Positions 61,344 through 64,000 of a stretch of DNA of 64,000 nucleotides are shown here, one piece after another; the stretch's first letter is position 1; every line of letters starts with the position of its first letter. Source of the DNA: Hanstruepera marina. Its GTDB lineage: Bacteria; Bacteroidota; Bacteroidia; Flavobacteriales; Flavobacteriaceae. The notes beneath the pieces are model-generated. The model ran no database searches. It saw only the letters and a program-made list of their open reading frames with translations, and was not told the origin of the DNA. The DNA is taken from contig NZ_JAINVX010000001.1 of the NCBI RefSeq assembly GCF_019880635.1, positions 310,001 to 374,000 of the forward strand, written 5' to 3'. The translations under genes and the position numbers were made by a program.

Positions 61344-62285
61344 ATGAAGACTTTAAAATTACTTTTGATTTTTGCGGTTTCAGGAACACTATTTACGTCT
61401 TGCTATACAGAAGAGATAATAGTTGATACCTACAACCCACAACCAGCACCTTCTATTTCGTTAAATCAGTTATTGAGTTCTTACGAGCTATGGTATGTTG
61501 ATATTAATGAAACCATAGGTTATGGAGAAACTCCTTTTTTACAAATTGCTTTTACCGTTTCGTTTAGAAACGGAACACTTTGGGCAAATAACAACCTAGT
61601 AGGTATTGGCAGTCAAGGAAATGGTTATGGAATACCGGTTGGAGATTACGATGCCTATAATATGATTTTGGATGTTTATCATGACATTGATGGCTATCAA
61701 ACATTTGATGTGTACCAAATAAACAATAATACCATTGAGTTATATAACCCAAATAACGATACATCCTATTTTTTAAATGGATATCAACGCTCCAATTTTG
61801 ATTATGACTTTGTGTTTTACGACAATATACATTACTTCCTTCAAGAATATCAAGCTTGGGAGAAAACCTATACGAGTCCTACAGGAACCGTAAATGATTT
61901 TGATTATGAAAACTATTTGCAGTTTTTAGCTGGAGGCAATGATTCTGAATTTAGAAGCTCGCAGGATGTGAATATTAGTAATCCTAATAATATTTACTGG
62001 GATTATACTGGAGTTTATGGCGTAGGTAATATACCAGGAAATATGTATCTAAAAAGATTGACACTTAACTACGATTATTATGGAAATGAAATATTTGAGT
62101 TAAGCGTACTTAACGATGGCTTGATTGAATTGTATCATCCAGCATCGCAAACTATATATGAGTTTAGAGGTAGAGGTTATATTCAGTTTATGAGAAATTC
62201 TGAAGGCAAACAAACCAAAGAATTAAAAAAACGAAAGTTTAAAGCTGAACGTAAGGATAACCCTAGAGACAGTAAGCGTATTTAA
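61344..62285 (+). CDS. Lipoprotein with an internally duplicated beta domain
   Basis: This 313-residue lipoprotein (lipobox LFTSC near residue 20) is rich in Asn, Tyr and Asp. Two parts look related: residues about 85-150 (FDVYQINNNTIELYNPNNDTSYFLNGY split) and about 230-285 (FELSVLNDGLIELYHPASQTIYEFRGRGY split), each ending in a Tyr/Gly strand. A basic tail with many Lys and Arg follows. No characterised family was recognised, though the layout resembles beta-sandwich surface lipoproteins. A terminator follows within about 140 bases. Confidence 0.7.
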   Translation: MKTLKLLLIFAVSGTLFTSCYTEEIIVDTYNPQPAPSISLNQLLSSYELWYVDINETIGYGETPFLQIAFTVSFRNGTLWANNNLVGIGSQGNGYGIPVGDYDAYNMILDVYHDIDGYQTFDVYQINNNTIELYNPNNDTSYFLNGYQRSNFDYDFVFYDNIHYFLQEYQAWEKTYTSPTGTVNDFDYENYLQFLAGGNDSEFRSSQDVNISNPNNIYWDYTGVYGVGNIPGNMYLKRLTLNYDYYGNEIFELSVLNDGLIELYHPASQTIYEFRGRGYIQFMRNSEGKQTKELKKRKFKAERKDNPRDSKRI

Positions 62286-62388
62286 TTTTTAAAATTTAAA
62301 TGTGACCTTTTAGAAAATATTGTGTCAAAATAGATATAAGGTTGAAATAAAAAACAAGTTATTGTTTAAATTAAGGATTTAGTTGGTA

Positions 62389-62428
62389 GAAATTGTCTGT
62401 GAAATTAGTAGCAGGCAGTTTCTTTTTT
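62389..62428 (+). terminator. Intrinsic terminator downstream of the duplicated-domain lipoprotein
   Basis: GAAATTGTCTG (62389-62399) pairs with CAGGCAGTTTC (62412-62422), 11 pairs including two G-U pairs, and is followed by six T. Confidence 0.75.
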
Positions 62429-62485
62429 ATTAACTTTAATAGAAATTAAAATTTACATTTATTAACTATAAACAGAAGACGAACT

Positions 62486-62983
62486 ATGGGATTATTTTCA
62501 TTCATTAAAGATGCAGGAGCCAAAATTTTTGGAATAGGAAAAACATCAGCTGAAGAAGCTGCTGAAGCAGCGGCAGATGCTGCAGCAGCAAAACTACGCA
62601 GGGAAGAGGCCGCAGCCAATCGTTTGGAGGAAACAGTTAGCGATTTACAACTGCAAGTTGAAGATTTAAATATTAAAATTGAAGACGATACAGCCACAAT
62701 ATGCGGAATGGCTTTTGATCAAGCTACGCGAGAGAAAGTGGTTTTAGTTGTTGGAAATTCAAATGGAATAGCAACTGTTGATGATCAAATGACGGTAGAG
62801 CATACAGAACCCGAAGCACAATTTCATACTGTTGTGAGTGGAGACACACTTGGCAAAATTGCTAAACACTATTATGGTAACGCTATGAAGTATCCCGTAA
62901 TTTTTGAAGCAAATAAACCGATGCTTAAAGACCCAGATTTAATTTATCCTGGTCAAGTATTGCGTATTCCCGCTTTAGATTAA
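62486..62983 (+). CDS. BON-LysM protein (Kbp/YgaU-like)
   Basis: This 165-residue protein has an N-terminal alpha-helical, Ala-rich region, a BON domain (about residues 55-105, with TATICGMAFDQATREKVVLVVGN) and a LysM domain (about residues 113-163, with VVSGDTLGKIAKHYYGNAMKYPVIFEAN). E. coli YgaU/Kbp has the same order, is cytoplasmic and binds potassium; this protein also lacks a signal peptide, so the same role is possible. A terminator follows 22 bases after the stop. Confidence 0.88.
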   Translation: MGLFSFIKDAGAKIFGIGKTSAEEAAEAAADAAAAKLRREEAAANRLEETVSDLQLQVEDLNIKIEDDTATICGMAFDQATREKVVLVVGNSNGIATVDDQMTVEHTEPEAQFHTVVSGDTLGKIAKHYYGNAMKYPVIFEANKPMLKDPDLIYPGQVLRIPALD

Positions 62984-63005
62984 GAACTCTAAAATAAATT
63001 TTGTT

Positions 63006-63033
63006 AAGCCAACTATTAAGTTGGCTTTTTTTG
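63006..63033 (+). terminator. Intrinsic terminator of the BON-LysM gene
   Basis: A perfect 9-bp stem AAGCCAACT/AGTTGGCTT (63006-63014 with 63019-63027) with loop ATTA is followed by T residues. The same stem recurs at 63850-63875. Confidence 0.9.
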
Positions 63034-63252
63034 TTTCAGATAGTACCGTTATTAGGGTTATGGTTTTTAAAAACAGCTAAATATTCAGTGTAATAAATTG
63101 TAAATCAATAATATGTGAAATTTCATCCTTAAAAAATGTGTTTCATCTATTTTTTATTTTTTAAACGAAAAAAGTAAGGGAAACATCGAAAATTTATGGT
63201 GTCAATACCGATTGCCTATAATTTAGTCTTCGTAACCCAAATAACTATTATC

Positions 63253-63831
63253 ATGAAAAAACTTAATTTATCATCAGCTGTTTTGGCATTTATTACCTTG
63301 TTTAGTTGTAATACAGAAGAACTTCAACTAAATGATTTAGAGACAAGTAAAACGCCAGATTTCAGAGTTCAAGAGTTTAATAACCAATCTCAAAGAAATC
63401 CGTTATACGACACTTGTATTTATGTACAGCTAATTGCTGGGCAACAATATGAAGCAGGACAGGTAACGGTTGATATTGAAGGAGATGATTTAATTTTAAA
63501 ATATTCAACCCATGAAGATTGGGTTATTAACGCCACTCATTTAAGCATAGGTAATTGTGGAGAGCAAGACATACCAACTACAGGTTCTGGAAATCCAACA
63601 ATTGGAAGATTTGAACACGGTACGACGCATAGTGAAGGTGTAAATGAAGTTGTTTACTATGTCAATAGGCAAGCTTTAAACGACGTTTATTGTTTTGCTG
63701 CTCATGCTGTGGTAACTGGTCCAAACGGTGAAGAGACTGCTTGGGCAGAAGGTTTAGACTTTGGCGGAAATAGCTGGGCTATGTATGTTGAAGCGACTCA
63801 ATCTGAATGTTATTTCTCGGACGAAAAATAA
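63253..63831 (+). CDS. Lipoprotein of unknown function
   Basis: This 192-residue protein has lipobox TLFSC (Cys near residue 19). The body contains a beta domain with QYEAGQVTVDIEGDDLILKYST split over the middle, four cysteines including DTCIYVQL and NCGEQD, and a tail ending CYFSDEK. Segments VNEVVYYVNRQALNDVYCFAAHAVV suggest a beta-sandwich. I do not recognise a characterised family. I chose the start at 63253 because earlier in-frame codons would add a polar stretch before the signal peptide. A terminator with the same stem as the preceding gene's follows. Confidence 0.68.
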   Translation: MKKLNLSSAVLAFITLFSCNTEELQLNDLETSKTPDFRVQEFNNQSQRNPLYDTCIYVQLIAGQQYEAGQVTVDIEGDDLILKYSTHEDWVINATHLSIGNCGEQDIPTTGSGNPTIGRFEHGTTHSEGVNEVVYYVNRQALNDVYCFAAHAVVTGPNGEETAWAEGLDFGGNSWAMYVEATQSECYFSDEK

Positions 63832-63849
63832 TAATCGCTTATAATTTAG

Positions 63850-63880
63850 AAAGCCAACTTAAAACAGTTGGCTTTTTTTA
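63850..63880 (+). terminator. Intrinsic terminator of the last lipoprotein gene
   Basis: AAAGCCAACT pairs with AGTTGGCTTT across a 6-base loop (63850-63875) and continues into a T-run. It may also serve the minus-strand gene at 63907. Confidence 0.85.
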
Positions 63881-63906
63881 TTCTTATGAAAGTTATTATA
63901 GGCTAT

Positions 63907-64000
63907 TTACTTGTAAAAATTCATTTCATCAACATATTCCCAAACATGTTCAGGCAACATAGGTCTTATATTTTGCCCTGCTTTTATAGCCTTTCTAATA
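63907..64000 (-). CDS. nadD: Probable nicotinate-nucleotide adenylyltransferase, C-terminal end (truncated by window edge)
   Basis: Only the last 30 or so codons are visible on the minus strand, ending in a TAA at 63907-63909. The residues IRKAIKAGQNIRPM and PEHVWEYVDEMNFYK match the C-terminal helix and Tyr of flavobacterial NadD, where IRxxIxxG precedes a Pro-x-x-Val-x-x-Tyr segment. NadD adenylates nicotinate mononucleotide in NAD synthesis. The assignment rests on a short fragment and is provisional. Confidence 0.6.
   Translation of the reverse strand, partial: IRKAIKAGQNIRPMLPEHVWEYVDEMNFYK

Noticed and set aside
1-64000. Prophage, insertion sequence, tRNA or rRNA genes
   Set aside because: I saw no transposase, integrase, phage structural gene, tRNA cloverleaf or rRNA segment; gene content is core chromosomal throughout.

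Overview
The window reads as the core chromosome of a low-GC marine-type member of the Flavobacteriaceae (Bacteroidota). The evidence is a T9SS type B (gliding-motility-type) C-terminal sorting domain, many SCK/SCN-type lipoprotein signals, a complete Bacteroides aerotolerance (bat) operon, the rnc/IPExxxVDY/pyk arrangement, TAnnTTTG-type -7 promoter boxes, and the near absence of Shine-Dalgarno sequences. No rRNA, tRNA, prophage, insertion sequence or CRISPR array was seen.

Layout. 1-9150: truncated outer-membrane barrel gene, kbl, AddA-like helicase-nuclease, sodA, an intergenic block of repeated hairpins (5759-6242), purF and a PfkB kinase. 9250-11400: LytS/LytTR two-component pair. 11400-17100: purN-rnhA facing the fatty-acid/RNA/glycolysis run acpP-fabF-rnc-IPExxxVDY-pyk. 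17190-31500: dinB, a CYTH protein, a YciI-like lipoprotein, then pbpC and a giant alpha-2-macroglobulin separated by a T9SS-exported repeat protein, and an isoaspartyl peptidase. 31590-41510: ALDH7-type dehydrogenase, OmpA and helix-hairpin-helix membrane pair, DUF1800/DUF1501 pair, AlbA_2 protein, SDR and AKR oxidoreductases, DUF4382 lipoprotein. 41660-50860: moxR-DUF58-(two-TM protein)-batA-batB-batC-batD-batE. 51280-57000: two consecutive SulP anion transporter/beta-carbonic anhydrase modules. 57020-64000: cvpA, pheS, gpsA, lipoproteins, a BON-LysM protein, and the 3' end of a probable nadD.

Functional links. The bat operon couples an AAA+ ATPase to membrane von Willebrand A, TPR and BatD proteins and probably acts on the envelope. 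PBP1C and alpha-2-macroglobulin form a known periplasmic defence/repair association. The SulP and carbonic anhydrase genes together suggest bicarbonate uptake and interconversion, plausibly for anaplerotic carbon fixation in a heterotroph. Most of the rest is housekeeping. The most unusual sequence-level signals are regulatory: the duplicated hairpin plus 40-base module downstream of sodA, a terminator just upstream of purF, a terminator-like hairpin inside the first codons of rnc, and REP-like palindromes inside the moxR operon.
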